Below, one piece after another: positions 52,044-60,984 of a DNA stretch of 64,000 bases. The translations under genes and the position numbers were made by a program. Source of the DNA: Modicisalibacter sp049808615 (GTDB taxonomy: Bacteria; Pseudomonadota; Gammaproteobacteria; Pseudomonadales; Halomonadaceae); assembly GCF_049808615.1 (NCBI RefSeq), contig NZ_JBNCAN010000003.1:1-64000 (forward strand). Reading direction: 5' to 3'. Under the pieces are notes generated by a model. That model was not told where the DNA came from. It saw nothing but the letters and a program-made list of their open reading frames with translations, and made no database searches. Numbering within the stretch: the stretch's first letter is position 1; each line of letters opens with the position of its first letter.

Positions 52044-54010
52044 GCAAATGGATTCTTGCCCTGTTGGCATTTTCCCTGGTACTGCCCGTCTTCGCCGCTC
52101 AAAAAGGCGATCAGAAGGGCGACCAAAAGGCCGGAGAGTACAGTGTCATCAGTTATCACGACATCATCGATGTCGCCCAGACACCGGATCTGAAGATCTA
52201 TCCGCAGACCATCACCCGGGACATGCTGGTCAAGCAGTTCAACCTGATCGATGAACTGGGCTATCAGCCGGTGAGCTTTCAGCAGATCCTCGATGCCAAG
52301 GCCGGTAAGAAGCCATTGCCGGACAAGGCCGTGCTGCTGACCTTCGACGATGGCTATCGCAGCGTCTACGACATCATCTTCCCCCTGCTGAAGCTATACG
52401 ACTATCCGGCGGTGGTTGCGCCGGTAGGCAGCTGGATGGAAGTGCCTGCAGGCGGCGAAGTGCCTTATGGCGACATCATGCTGCCCCGGAAGCGTTTTTT
52501 GAGCTGGGAGCAGCTTCGTGAGCTAAACGACTCCCCCTTGATCGAGGTGGCCTCGCATACCTACGACATGCACTACGGCATCATCGGCAATCCGCAGGGC
52601 AACCAGGAGCCCGCGGCGACCACGCCGAAGTGGACTCCTCAAGGTTACGAAAGCGAAGACGAATACGTCGCACGGGTGCATGACGATCTCGCCAAGGCGC
52701 GGCAGCAGCTCGAAAACAAGCTGGGCGAAGCGCCGCGGGTCATCTTCTGGCCCTATGGTGCCTATAGCAACGCCACATTGGATATTGCCGACGACGTCGG
52801 CATGCCGCATACCTTCAGCCTGCTGGGCAAGATCAACACTACCGATGAAAGCACCCGGGCCATGGGCCGCTTTCTGGTCGATCAAGAGACCTCGATGGAA
52901 ACCTTCGAGGAATACCTGAGTGGCGGCACCTGGGATCGCAAGACCGAGCGGGTCGTGCATGTCGATCTCGATTATGTCTACGACCCGGACGAGGCGCAGC
53001 AGAATCGCAATCTCGACAAGCTACTCGACAAGATCAAGGCTCAAGGTATCAGTACGGTCTACCTGCAGGCCTATGCCGATGCCAATGGCGACGGTGTTGC
53101 CGAGGCGCTCTACTTCCCCAATGATCACTTGCCGGTCAAGGCCGATCTTTTCAATCGTGTAGCCTGGCAGCTCAAGAAGCGCTCCGGCGTCAAGGTCTAT
53201 GCCTGGATGCCCGTGATGGCCTTCGATCTGGGCAAAGACCACGAGTACGTCAGTGATGTGCGCACGGGAAAACCAAACGAGGAGCAGTACCTTCGCCTGT
53301 CGCCCTATGTCGAACGCAACCGGGAGATCATTGCCGATATTTACCGTGACTTGGGGCTATACACCAAGTTCGACGGCGTGCTGTTCCACGACGATGCCTT
53401 TCTCAGCGACTTTGAGGATGCCGGTCCGGCGGCATTGACGTGGTACCAGCAAAAGTGGGGGCTTCCCGATGCCATCAGCGAGATCCGCCAGCAAGAAGCC
53501 TTGATGACACGCTGGACCCGGCACAAGACTCGGTTTCTGATCGATTTCACCAAGACGCTCGGCAAGCAGGCCAACTATTACCGCATGCTCGACGATGATC
53601 CGTTCGCCATGGCGCGCAATATCTACGCGCAGCTCGTACTCGACCCCGAAAGTCAGCGCTGGTTCGCCCAGGACCTCGAGGCATTTGGCCGAGCCTATGA
53701 CTATACCGCCGTCATGGCCATGCCCTACATGGAAGGTGCCGAAGATCCCGACGCCTGGCTTAAAGAATTGGCAAGGAAGTCGCTCGACAAGGTACCTGCC
53801 AACAAGCTGGTCTTCGAGTTGCAGGCTCAGGATTGGCGTGATCAGACCCCCATCCCGAGCGAGCAACTCGCTCACTGGATGGAGGTCATTCGCCAGGCCG
53901 GTATCGAGAATTACGGTTACTACCCCTACGACTTCCTCAATGGGCACCCGGAGATAGACGTACTGAGGCGTAACTTCTCCTTGGCCACAGATTTGAGGGC
54001 TTCCCAATGA
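52028..54010 (+). CDS. pgaB: PgaB, poly-GlcNAc deacetylase/hydrolase
   Basis: A 660-residue two-domain enzyme. The N-terminal polysaccharide deacetylase has LTFDDGYRSVYD, ASHTYDMHYG and FWPYGAYS. The C-terminal GH153-type domain has HVDLDYVYDPD, FHDDAFLSD and MAMPYMEG. The signal peptide ends PVFAAQ and lacks a lipobox cysteine, unlike the E. coli lipoprotein, so it may be soluble in the periplasm. A GTG at 52040 is an alternative start. Confidence 0.93.
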   Translation: MEIFVSKWILALLAFSLVLPVFAAQKGDQKGDQKAGEYSVISYHDIIDVAQTPDLKIYPQTITRDMLVKQFNLIDELGYQPVSFQQILDAKAGKKPLPDKAVLLTFDDGYRSVYDIIFPLLKLYDYPAVVAPVGSWMEVPAGGEVPYGDIMLPRKRFLSWEQLRELNDSPLIEVASHTYDMHYGIIGNPQGNQEPAATTPKWTPQGYESEDEYVARVHDDLAKARQQLENKLGEAPRVIFWPYGAYSNATLDIADDVGMPHTFSLLGKINTTDESTRAMGRFLVDQETSMETFEEYLSGGTWDRKTERVVHVDLDYVYDPDEAQQNRNLDKLLDKIKAQGISTVYLQAYADANGDGVAEALYFPNDHLPVKADLFNRVAWQLKKRSGVKVYAWMPVMAFDLGKDHEYVSDVRTGKPNEEQYLRLSPYVERNREIIADIYRDLGLYTKFDGVLFHDDAFLSDFEDAGPAALTWYQQKWGLPDAISEIRQQEALMTRWTRHKTRFLIDFTKTLGKQANYYRMLDDDPFAMARNIYAQLVLDPESQRWFAQDLEAFGRAYDYTAVMAMPYMEGAEDPDAWLKELARKSLDKVPANKLVFELQAQDWRDQTPIPSEQLAHWMEVIRQAGIENYGYYPYDFLNGHPEIDVLRRNFSLATDLRASQ

Positions 54011-55257
54011 GCGCGATGGAGTTTCTGGCGCTGTTCACCATTGGCTATCCCAGCTTCATGGCGACGGTATGGATCTGCGGCGGGATCTATTACTTCTTCC
54101 ATTGGGAGCGGGGCCAGATACGCATTTCGGGAGCGGCCAATGATCCCGACGCCCCCAGGGTCACGATACTCGTGCCCTGCCACAATGAGGGCGTGAACAT
54201 CAATGAAACCATCGATCATCTGTTCCGGCAGAATTACCTCAATCTTGAAGTCATTGCCATCAACGATGGCAGTCGTGACGATACCGGCGAGCGCCTCGAT
54301 GCCCTGGCGCGCAAGCATCCCGGCCTCAAGGTCGTGCACCAAGCCAATGGTGGCAAGGCCAGCGCCATGAATAACGGCCTGGACCAGGCCAGTGGCGAGA
54401 TCATCGTGGGTATCGATGGCGACGCCATACTCGATTACGACGCCGTGAGTTGGATGGTGGAGCATTTCATCGACAGCCCCCATGTCGGCAGCGTCACCGG
54501 CAACCCTCGGGTGCGCACCCGCTCTACCGCGATCGGCAAGATCCAGACCGGTGAATTCTCATCGATCATCGGCCTGATCAAGCGCGCACAGCGTATCTAC
54601 GGCATGGTATTCACCATTTCCGGGGTCATCTGCGCCTTTCGCAAGAGCGCCCTCGAGAAGGTCGGTGGCTGGAGCACCGATATGATCACCGAGGACATCG
54701 ACGTCAGTTGGAAGCTGCAGCTCAACGGCTGGCATATTCGCTATGAACCCCATGCACTGTGCTGGGTGCTGATGCCCGAATCATTACGCGGCTTGTACAA
54801 GCAGCGCCTGCGTTGGGCGCAAGGGGGCGCGGAGGCCTTTCTCAAGCACCTAGGAACGGCACTACGCTTTCGTAATCGTCGTTTCTGGCCACTGCTTGCG
54901 GAATACCTGGTGAGCGTCGCCTGGTGCTACTCGATGCTGACCTTGATGCTGCTATGGGTCGTCAACCTGACCTGGTCGGTACCCGACTGGGACTCGGTGA
55001 CGGCGGTGCTCAACTGGTCCGGTGGCCTGCTGATCATCCTGTGCCTGCTGCAGTTCTGCGTGAGTTTTTCCATCGACAGCCGCTATGACCGGGAAATGAT
55101 CAAGTGTCTGTTCTGGTGTATCTGGTATCCGTTTTTTTACTGGCTGCTGAACATGGCCACTGTGGTTGTCGGGTTTCCCAAGGCGCTGCTTAGACGCCGT
55201 GGCCAGCCCGCCATCTGGAGTAGTCCTGATAGAGGAGAGTCTTTTCGTGAGCAATAA
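54007..55257 (+). CDS. pgaC: PgaC, poly-GlcNAc synthase (GT2)
   Basis: A 416-residue inner-membrane processive glycosyltransferase. It has an N-terminal helix, the GT2 domain with VPCHNEGVNI, GIDGDAIL (DxD), TEDIDVSWKLQ and QRLRWAQGGAEA (QxxRW), then three or four C-terminal helices. It polymerises UDP-GlcNAc and couples it to export with PgaD. It is stimulated by c-di-GMP in known systems. It overlaps pgaB by ATGA. Confidence 0.95.
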   Translation: MSAMEFLALFTIGYPSFMATVWICGGIYYFFHWERGQIRISGAANDPDAPRVTILVPCHNEGVNINETIDHLFRQNYLNLEVIAINDGSRDDTGERLDALARKHPGLKVVHQANGGKASAMNNGLDQASGEIIVGIDGDAILDYDAVSWMVEHFIDSPHVGSVTGNPRVRTRSTAIGKIQTGEFSSIIGLIKRAQRIYGMVFTISGVICAFRKSALEKVGGWSTDMITEDIDVSWKLQLNGWHIRYEPHALCWVLMPESLRGLYKQRLRWAQGGAEAFLKHLGTALRFRNRRFWPLLAEYLVSVAWCYSMLTLMLLWVVNLTWSVPDWDSVTAVLNWSGGLLIILCLLQFCVSFSIDSRYDREMIKCLFWCIWYPFFYWLLNMATVVVGFPKALLRRRGQPAIWSSPDRGESFREQ

Positions 55258-55645
55258 ACTTGAGTCAATGGTCATCAACAATCCTCAGCGCCGCACCTGG
55301 GGTTATCGCTTACGCGATATCAGCCTGGTATCGGCCACCTTCGCGTTATGGGTGTTGTTCATTACCCAGACCTATCTCACCGTGACCAGCAGCAACTTCC
55401 TGGCGGAACAGGCCTATGTGCTGAGAATTCTCAAGCTCACCGCCATCGACTTCGTTGCTGTGTTCGTGATTCTGCATGCCTGGGTGCTCTATGAGCGTGT
55501 GCTGTTCCGTTTGAGGCTGCGCGCCTATCGGCGCTCACTGGCACAGCAGGAAACACAACCCAAGCTTGAAGCGAAGCCTGCCGAACCTCAAGCTACGGCA
55601 TACTCTCGCGAAGCTTCCGGACATCGCCAATTCGCCACTTCTTGA
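55247..55645 (+). CDS. pgaD: PgaD, poly-GlcNAc synthase small subunit
   Basis: A 132-residue membrane protein with two helices (LVSATFALWVLFITQTYL and IDFVAVFVILHAWVLYERVL), matching PgaD, which binds PgaC and c-di-GMP. It starts with GTG inside the 3' end of pgaC and is preceded by AGGAGAG. The C-terminal tail is charged and proline-rich. Confidence 0.87.
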   Translation: MSNKLESMVINNPQRRTWGYRLRDISLVSATFALWVLFITQTYLTVTSSNFLAEQAYVLRILKLTAIDFVAVFVILHAWVLYERVLFRLRLRAYRRSLAQQETQPKLEAKPAEPQATAYSREASGHRQFATS

Positions 55646-55673
55646 TAACGCGAAGCAGTGATTAACGACACGT

Positions 55674-55710
55674 CGCCCCGCCCCTACGAACTGAAATTCG
55701 GGGCGGGGCG
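55674..55710. terminator. terminator hairpin after pgaD
   Basis: Perfect 11-bp stem CGCCCCGCCCC / GGGGCGGGGCG with a 15-nt loop, between convergent pgaD and lhgO genes. It has only a short T-run after it on the plus side (ATACGTTT). Confidence 0.65.
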
Positions 55711-55716
55711 ATACGT

Positions 55717-56913
55717 TTAGGCTCCAACCTGCGCTTTGACCTGATCGACGATATGCGCGCCGATGGGAATCGCCGAGGTGGCCGCCGGCGATGGCGCGTT
55801 GCACACGTTGACGGTGCGCTGGGTGTTGACGAACAGGAAGTCGTCGATCAGCTTGCCGTCGCGAGACACCGCCTGGGCGCGCACGCCGGCAGGATAGGGC
55901 TGAAGATCGTCCAGGGTGACGCTCGGGCAGTACTTCTGAACCTGGGCAAGATAGCCTCTCTTGTACAGCGAGTTCTTCATCTCGATCAATCCCGGGCGCA
56001 AATTGGCTTTCAGCACCTTGAGAATACCCGGATTGGTCAACATTGCCGCACTGTCAGCCAGTGAGATGTCGCTCTTCCGGTAGCCCTCACGCTTGAACGC
56101 TAGCACCGCGTTGGGACCGACCGTGACGCTGCCGTCGATCATGCGCGTCAAGTGCACACCGAGAAACGGCATCGACGGATCGGGAATGGGGTAGATCAGA
56201 TGATTGACGATGCGGTTGTGCTCGGCCGGTAACTGATAGTACTCGCCACGAAACGGACAGATGGTGAAGCCCGGGTCGCGGCCCAGCATGCGCACCACGC
56301 GATCCGCCATCAATCCGGAGCAGGAGACCAGGTGACGCGTCGTGAGCTCGCCCTGGTCCGTCGACACGACGACCTCGTTGGCACGCTCCTCGAGGCCGGT
56401 GACCGCTGTGGAATAACGAACCTCGCCCCCGGCCGCCTCGAATTCACGCCCCATGGCCGCGGTGACCTCGGCATAGCTGACGATACCGCTGGAGGGAAAG
56501 AAGATACCGCCGATGCCGGTGATGTTGGGCTCGCGCTCGCGCAGTTCCTCAGCCTCAAGCCAGGTGCGCTCCAGGCCGTTGGCCTCGGTGCGCTCCCATA
56601 GTGACTGCATGCGCTGCATTTCAACCGCATTGGTGGCCACCAGCAACTTGCCGCACTCATCATACGCAATGCCATGGGCCTCGCAGAACGCCTTGGTGGC
56701 GCGGTTACCCTCGAAACAGAAGCGCGCTTTCAAGCTGCCCGGGGTGTAATAGACGCCCGCATGGATCACGCCGCTGTTATGGCCGGTCTGGTGCTGGGCC
56801 GGACCACTTTCTTTCTCGACCAACACCATTTTGCGCTCGGGATAAGCTTGAATCAGTTGCATGGCGGTGGACATGCCGAGTATGCCGCCGCCAATGATGA
56901 TGAAGTCGTACAC
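55717..56913 (-). CDS. lhgO: L-2-hydroxyglutarate oxidase
   Basis: A 398-residue FAD oxidoreductase of the DAO family. It begins MYDFIIIGGGILGMSTAMQL, has HNSGVIHAGVYYTPGS, FRGEYYQLP and GAHIVDQVKAQVGA. It oxidises L-2-hydroxyglutarate to 2-oxoglutarate and passes electrons to the quinone pool. It uses a GTG start with GAGG upstream. It follows glaH in the same direction, forming the glutarate degradation unit. Confidence 0.93.
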   Translation of the reverse strand: MYDFIIIGGGILGMSTAMQLIQAYPERKMVLVEKESGPAQHQTGHNSGVIHAGVYYTPGSLKARFCFEGNRATKAFCEAHGIAYDECGKLLVATNAVEMQRMQSLWERTEANGLERTWLEAEELREREPNITGIGGIFFPSSGIVSYAEVTAAMGREFEAAGGEVRYSTAVTGLEERANEVVVSTDQGELTTRHLVSCSGLMADRVVRMLGRDPGFTICPFRGEYYQLPAEHNRIVNHLIYPIPDPSMPFLGVHLTRMIDGSVTVGPNAVLAFKREGYRKSDISLADSAAMLTNPGILKVLKANLRPGLIEMKNSLYKRGYLAQVQKYCPSVTLDDLQPYPAGVRAQAVSRDGKLIDDFLFVNTQRTVNVCNAPSPAATSAIPIGAHIVDQVKAQVGA

Positions 56914-56970
56914 TAAAATGCCTCGCGTCGCTGGGAATTCAAGCCGCGCTCGCCACGGCCCACTTGTCGA

Positions 56971-57951
56971 TTATACCTGGCGCGGATTGCGCAGTGTCTT
57001 GGTGTGGGTGAAATACCCGCGCTGGCGCATCAGCTCGCGGCGCAGCGCCGGATGCGGCGTGAAGCGATCCCGCCCGTGCAACCAGAAGTGATTGTTGATC
57101 AGCACGAAGCTACCGGTGGGCACCGCTACCGACAGCTTGTGAGCGCTGCCCTCCAGCGAATCGGACAAGTCCGCCAGCCAGTTGCCTTCCTCGAAGTTCT
57201 TCGGCTGCACGAACTGGTCGATATAGGACATGATCGGCCGGCCGGCGGTATCCACGTCAAAGACGGCATGATGAATATCCTGAGCCACCTTCTTGCTGGG
57301 CGGGGCCGTCCAGCGCATCTCGCGGCGTGCCAGAGGGTGACGATAGAACGCCTCCAACTCCTCCCAGTCGTCCAGATGCAGCAGCAACGAATCGCCGCCC
57401 TGCATGTGCTGCTCGTCGATCTTCATCATCAGTACGTAGTCGGTGTCCTGCTCGACGAAGGTGCCATCGTTGTGCAGCTCCATGACGCGATGGGGCTGAC
57501 GCAGGTAACTGTCGGAGTCGTCGACATTCTGCACCACGAAGCGGGCATAGTACTGGCCACTCATGGCATCGAAGTTGGAGCGCCCCATCAGGTGCGCCAC
57601 GGCGGTGGCGAACATGACCATGTCGTCGGCCTGCTCGACCCGGTCCAGGCCTTCCGGCGTCATCAGGAAGCCCCCGGTGTGGCGATCTACCAGCGTGTTG
57701 ATCAGCACCGACTGCAGGGTGTTGCCACACAGGTCGTCGAGAATGCGCGCCACCTGGAAACGCAGGAACGACTTGTATTCCAACGCCTGGACCGGCCACT
57801 CGGCGACCGCGGCGAGAAAGGCCTCGACGGTTTCCCGGGGGAAGGTCAACTGCAGCAGCCGCTCCGACTGGGGCGAGCTCGACAGATGAAAGCCTTGAAT
57901 GGCATCGGGCAGGGGCATGGCGATAGAAGGCAGTCGGGTCAGGGCGGTCAT
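56971..57951 (-). CDS. glaH: glutarate 2-hydroxylase (CsiD/GlaH)
   Basis: A 326-residue Fe(II)/2-oxoglutarate oxygenase. The HxD motif is in MELHNDGTF, the second His in NNHFWLHGRDRF, with the 2-oxoglutarate arginine near HPALRRELMRQRGYF. It converts glutarate to L-2-hydroxyglutarate, the substrate of the next gene. GAGGAAA precedes the ATG. It is divergent from the CsiR-type regulator across about 145 bp. Confidence 0.93.
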   Translation of the reverse strand: MTALTRLPSIAMPLPDAIQGFHLSSSPQSERLLQLTFPRETVEAFLAAVAEWPVQALEYKSFLRFQVARILDDLCGNTLQSVLINTLVDRHTGGFLMTPEGLDRVEQADDMVMFATAVAHLMGRSNFDAMSGQYYARFVVQNVDDSDSYLRQPHRVMELHNDGTFVEQDTDYVLMMKIDEQHMQGGDSLLLHLDDWEELEAFYRHPLARREMRWTAPPSKKVAQDIHHAVFDVDTAGRPIMSYIDQFVQPKNFEEGNWLADLSDSLEGSAHKLSVAVPTGSFVLINNHFWLHGRDRFTPHPALRRELMRQRGYFTHTKTLRNPRQV

Positions 57952-57976
57952 GACGATTTCCTCGCGGAACAGAAGA

Positions 57977-58025
57977 ATGTTTTCGCAAAATATCTACATT
58001 TTTTAAAAACATCAACTTTTTTGAT
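57977..58025. promoter_or_regulatory. operator candidates between glaH and csiR-type gene
   Basis: Two inverted repeats: ATGTTTT (57977-57983) with AAAACAT (58006-58012), and ATCAA-CTTTT-TTGAT (58011-58025). They lie in the AT-rich divergent promoter region and are candidate sites for the FCD-family regulator encoded next. Confidence 0.45.
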
Positions 58026-58097
58026 TGAGGAACATGTTTATCTACTTTGCCGATCCTTGGGTATCATGGGGCTTTCTCTGCTGTGGACATCGATACC

Positions 58098-58781
58098 ATG
58101 GAGCATTCTGCGCGTCAGAACCTCGGCGTCAGTGCCTACGCCCGGCTCAAGCGCGACATCATTCGCGGTGTCTATCCCGCCGGGGAAAAGCTCTTGATGA
58201 GTCGCTTGAAGGAGCGCTACGACCTGGGCACCGGCCCCCTGCGCGAAGCGCTGTCGCAGCTGGTCGCAGAACACCTGGTGGTGGCCATCAGCCAGCGCGG
58301 CTATCGCGTCGCGCCCATGTCGGTAGCGGAACTCGAGGATATCTACGATGCGCGGGCGCATCTGGAGGGGTTGATCGTCGAGCTGGCCATCGCCCGGGGC
58401 GATGACGCCTGGGAGGCGGATATCCTGGCCAAGGCACATACCCTGGCCAAGGTGATGGACATCAGCGGGCCGGAGGAGATGCTCGATGTCTGGGATCGGC
58501 GCCACCAGGCCTTCCATGGCGCCATCGCCGCCGGTTGCGGCTCGCGTCATCTGCTGCAGGCCCGTGAAGGTTTGCTCGATCAGGTCGAGCGCTACCGCCA
58601 CCTGTGGCTGTGCGAGACGGTCTTTTCTAGCGAGGCGTTGGAGCACAAACGTCAGGAACACGCTGCCTTGGTCGAGGTGCTACTGGCCCGGGACGCCCCT
58701 CGGGCCAGCCGCATGATTCGCGAGCACCTGATGACCCCGGTGCCGATCATTCGCGAGGTCATGCTGCGACACGATAAATAG
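58098..58781 (+). CDS. glaR: GntR/FadR-family regulator, CsiR/GlaR-like
   Basis: A 227-residue GntR-type repressor with an N-terminal winged helix (AYARLKRDIIRGVYPAGEKLL, then GPLREALSQLVAEHLV) and a helical FCD effector domain with metal-site histidines (WDRRHQAFHGAIAAG). It is divergent from glaH, matching CsiR/GlaR, which represses glutarate genes until glutarate is present. The start is placed at 58098; a GTG at 58083 is also possible. Confidence 0.85.
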   Translation: MEHSARQNLGVSAYARLKRDIIRGVYPAGEKLLMSRLKERYDLGTGPLREALSQLVAEHLVVAISQRGYRVAPMSVAELEDIYDARAHLEGLIVELAIARGDDAWEADILAKAHTLAKVMDISGPEEMLDVWDRRHQAFHGAIAAGCGSRHLLQAREGLLDQVERYRHLWLCETVFSSEALEHKRQEHAALVEVLLARDAPRASRMIREHLMTPVPIIREVMLRHDK

Positions 58782-58824
58782 CCACACCACTTGGCTTGGC
58801 TGAGGCCAGAGAGCCGGAGTATTC

Positions 58825-59019
58825 ATGGACGATGATCAGGAGATCACCCGCCTCGAACAGCTGATCGATCATCTCTGTCGGGTCACCCAAGGCCGTGAGC
58901 GCGTCGATGTCCGCACCGTCATCATGGCGCTGATCGCCCGGGACGGCTTGCTGACCCTGGTCGCCTTTGCGCTGACGGCCTTGGCCGTCGGGTTCATCGG
59001 TTATCAGGTGATGTCATGA
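58825..59019 (+). CDS. small single-span membrane protein (64 aa)
   Basis: A 64-residue protein with a charged N-terminal half (MDDDQEITRLEQLIDHLCRV) and one C-terminal membrane span (LLTLVAFALTALAVGFIGY). GGAG precedes the ATG. It is not recognised as a named family. It is downstream of the GntR-type gene by 43 bp, so it is probably co-transcribed. Its last bases overlap the end of the convergent esterase gene. Confidence 0.6.
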   Translation: MDDDQEITRLEQLIDHLCRVTQGRERVDVRTVIMALIARDGLLTLVAFALTALAVGFIGYQVMS

Positions 59020-59973
59020 ACCGCCGGCTTTCAAGAACTCGGCCATCACCCGATAGGCCTCGTCACACTCTTCCGCCACCAGGTCCTCCATGTTGAGGAA
59101 GGCGTGCAACATGTCCGGGAAATGATGATGCCGATGCGTCACGCCAACCTCCTTGAGATGCTCGACGTAGGCCAACCCCTCATCCCGCAGAGGGCAAAAC
59201 CCGGCGGTGATGACCAGAGTATCCGGCAGAGCCTTCGTCATGGGCATGAACAGGGCCGAGGCCTTGCGGCGATCCCCGCCCTGGCGAAAATAGTTGTCGA
59301 AATACCAGCGAATACGCGCCTCTTCCAGAAAATAGCCTTGCCCCAGCTCCTGTACGGACGGGTAGGACAAGGTGTAATCAAGGCTCGGGTAGATGAGTAT
59401 CTGCCGATGCAGCGGGATGCTGTCATCATCCTGCAACCGGGCGCTGACCGTTGCCGCTAAAGCGCCTCCGGCGGAATCCCCGGCCACCGTCAGCGATTTA
59501 ATGACATTGCGCTGCTTGGCTTCGAGCGCCGGCCATAAGTGTTTGAGTACCGCTAGAGTATCGTCGACGGCCAGCGGATAAGGGCACTCCGGCGCCAGAC
59601 GATACTCCACCGACACCACCAGATGACCGCTGGCCTCGGCCAGCTTGCGACAGATCGAATCATAGACCGTCACCCCACCCGCCACATGACCGCCGCCGTG
59701 CAGATAGACGCACACCGGTTTTGGCGTCTCCGGCACCGGATCGTAAACGCGTACCGGCACCGGGTAGCCGTCGGCATCGATCATCACATCGCCAACCCAA
59801 GGAAGTTCCGGGCGCCGTGTGACCAGGGTCATGGTCACGTAGGCCAGCGCCTCTCGGGCACTGATCGGGGAAAAGGATGCATCTGCCTGGCGCTGCTGCT
59901 CAATCAATACATTGACCTGATCCAACCAGGGTCGCAGCTTGGGGCTAAGTGAAGAGCTAAGCGATGTGCTCAT
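59014..59973 (-). CDS. alpha/beta hydrolase, HSL-family esterase/lipase
   Basis: A 319-residue alpha/beta hydrolase. It has the oxyanion motif YLHGGGHVAGG, VSVEYRLAPECPYP, the nucleophile elbow VAGDSAGGALAA, an Asp region (TAGFCPLRDEGLAY) and His in FPDMLHAFLNM. This is the hormone-sensitive-lipase (family IV) type of carboxylesterase acting on short acyl esters; the natural substrate is unknown. Confidence 0.9.
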   Translation of the reverse strand: MSTSLSSSLSPKLRPWLDQVNVLIEQQRQADASFSPISAREALAYVTMTLVTRRPELPWVGDVMIDADGYPVPVRVYDPVPETPKPVCVYLHGGGHVAGGVTVYDSICRKLAEASGHLVVSVEYRLAPECPYPLAVDDTLAVLKHLWPALEAKQRNVIKSLTVAGDSAGGALAATVSARLQDDDSIPLHRQILIYPSLDYTLSYPSVQELGQGYFLEEARIRWYFDNYFRQGGDRRKASALFMPMTKALPDTLVITAGFCPLRDEGLAYVEHLKEVGVTHRHHHFPDMLHAFLNMEDLVAEECDEAYRVMAEFLKAGGS

Positions 59974-60135
59974 GGAATGCCTTTTTATTTATCGAGAATA
60001 GACCCTTAGTGCAGCCGTAGACTCGGCGGTTTGTCCAGTGGAGAATCATATTCTTCTAAAAAGCAGATTTTCGCACAACACTCGTGTCTTTATGTAAAGC
60101 TGCGGCTCCCGTCACTATTCTTACGAAAACAGGCA

Positions 60136-60182
60136 AGATATTGCCCGCCAAGCAATTTCTTGCTCACGTGCTGGCAATATCT
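60136..60182. promoter_or_regulatory. dyad cluster upstream of hcp (enhancer-like)
   Basis: A perfect 10-bp inverted repeat AGATATTGCC (60136-60145) / GGCAATATCT (60173-60182) surrounds a second palindrome AGCAA-TTTC-TTGCT (60151-60164). It lies 70-120 bp upstream of the sigma-54 promoter, the usual place for an activator (bEBP) enhancer. No gene is present in 59974-60321. Confidence 0.5.
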
Positions 60183-60252
60183 CGCCCGCTTTTCCTTGGT
60201 TTTCTAGGGATGAAATTTGTAACATTTTGTTTATATTGGGTTGTTAACATAC

Positions 60253-60268
60253 TGGCACGGTAGCTGCT
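60253..60268 (+). promoter_or_regulatory. sigma-54 promoter of hcp
   Basis: TGGCACGGTAGCTGCT keeps the GG and GC doublets at -24/-12 spacing and differs from TGGCACG-N4-TTGCT by one base. It is about 54 bp upstream of the hcp ATG, with an AT-rich stretch (60210-60247) just upstream. Confidence 0.7.
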
Positions 60269-60321
60269 CCATAAGAGGTGTCCGCAGGACGTTTTCTCTT
60301 ACTATTATCAGGAGCAGTACT

Positions 60322-60840
60322 ATGCCAACCCCTTGCTATATCAGCATCGAAGGCCGCACCCAAGGCAACATCACCGCCGGCGCCTTCACCCCGGATTCCG
60401 TCGGCAACATCTATGTCGAAGGCCACGAAGACCAGATGCTGGTTCAAGAATTCAAGCACGTCGTCACCGTGCCCACCGACCCGCAGTCCGGTCAGCCCGC
60501 CGGCCAGCGTGCCCACAAGCCGTTCATCTTCACCGTGGCCCTGAACAAGGCCGTGCCGCTGATGTACAACGCCCTGGCTTCGGGTGAAATGCTGCCGAAT
60601 GTCGAGCTCAAGTGGTACCGCACCTCGGTGGAAGGCAAGCAGGAGCACTTCTTCACCACCTCGCTGACCGACGCCACCATCGTCGACATCAACCTGCGCA
60701 TGCCGCATGCCCAGGATTCCGCCAAGGCCGAGTTCACCCAACTGATGGATGTCTCCCTGGCCTACCGCAAGATCGAGTGGGAACACACCGTTGCCGGCAC
60801 CTCTGGGTCCGACGACTGGCGTGCGCCGATTGAGGCGTAA
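60322..60840 (+). CDS. hcp: Hcp, type VI secretion tube protein
   Basis: A 172-residue Hcp1-family protein: MPTPCYISIEGRTQGNIT, FKHVVTVP, HKPFIFTVALNKAVPLMYNAL, VELKWYRTS and YRKIEWEH. It forms the hexameric inner tube of the type VI secretion system. AGGAG precedes ATG 60322. No other T6SS gene is in the window, so it is an orphan copy, and its sigma-54 promoter suggests separate activation. A hairpin follows the stop. Confidence 0.93.
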   Translation: MPTPCYISIEGRTQGNITAGAFTPDSVGNIYVEGHEDQMLVQEFKHVVTVPTDPQSGQPAGQRAHKPFIFTVALNKAVPLMYNALASGEMLPNVELKWYRTSVEGKQEHFFTTSLTDATIVDINLRMPHAQDSAKAEFTQLMDVSLAYRKIEWEHTVAGTSGSDDWRAPIEA

Positions 60841-60848
60841 GATGCCTC

Positions 60849-60876
60849 GCAGGGGCGCTCATGAAGAGCGCCCTGC
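60849..60876 (+). terminator. stem-loop after hcp
   Basis: Stem GCAGG-GCGCTC / GAGCGC-CCTGC with one bulged G and a 5-nt loop, 9 bp past the hcp stop. It has no T-run. Confidence 0.5.
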
Positions 60877-60984
60877 AAACCAACACTTATAAGTTTGACG
60901 TGTAAAATCGCCACTTCGGGGGCGTGGTGGGCGCTAATGATGGCACGCAGGCACAGCCCCATCGGGCTGCGCCCGGTGATCGAA

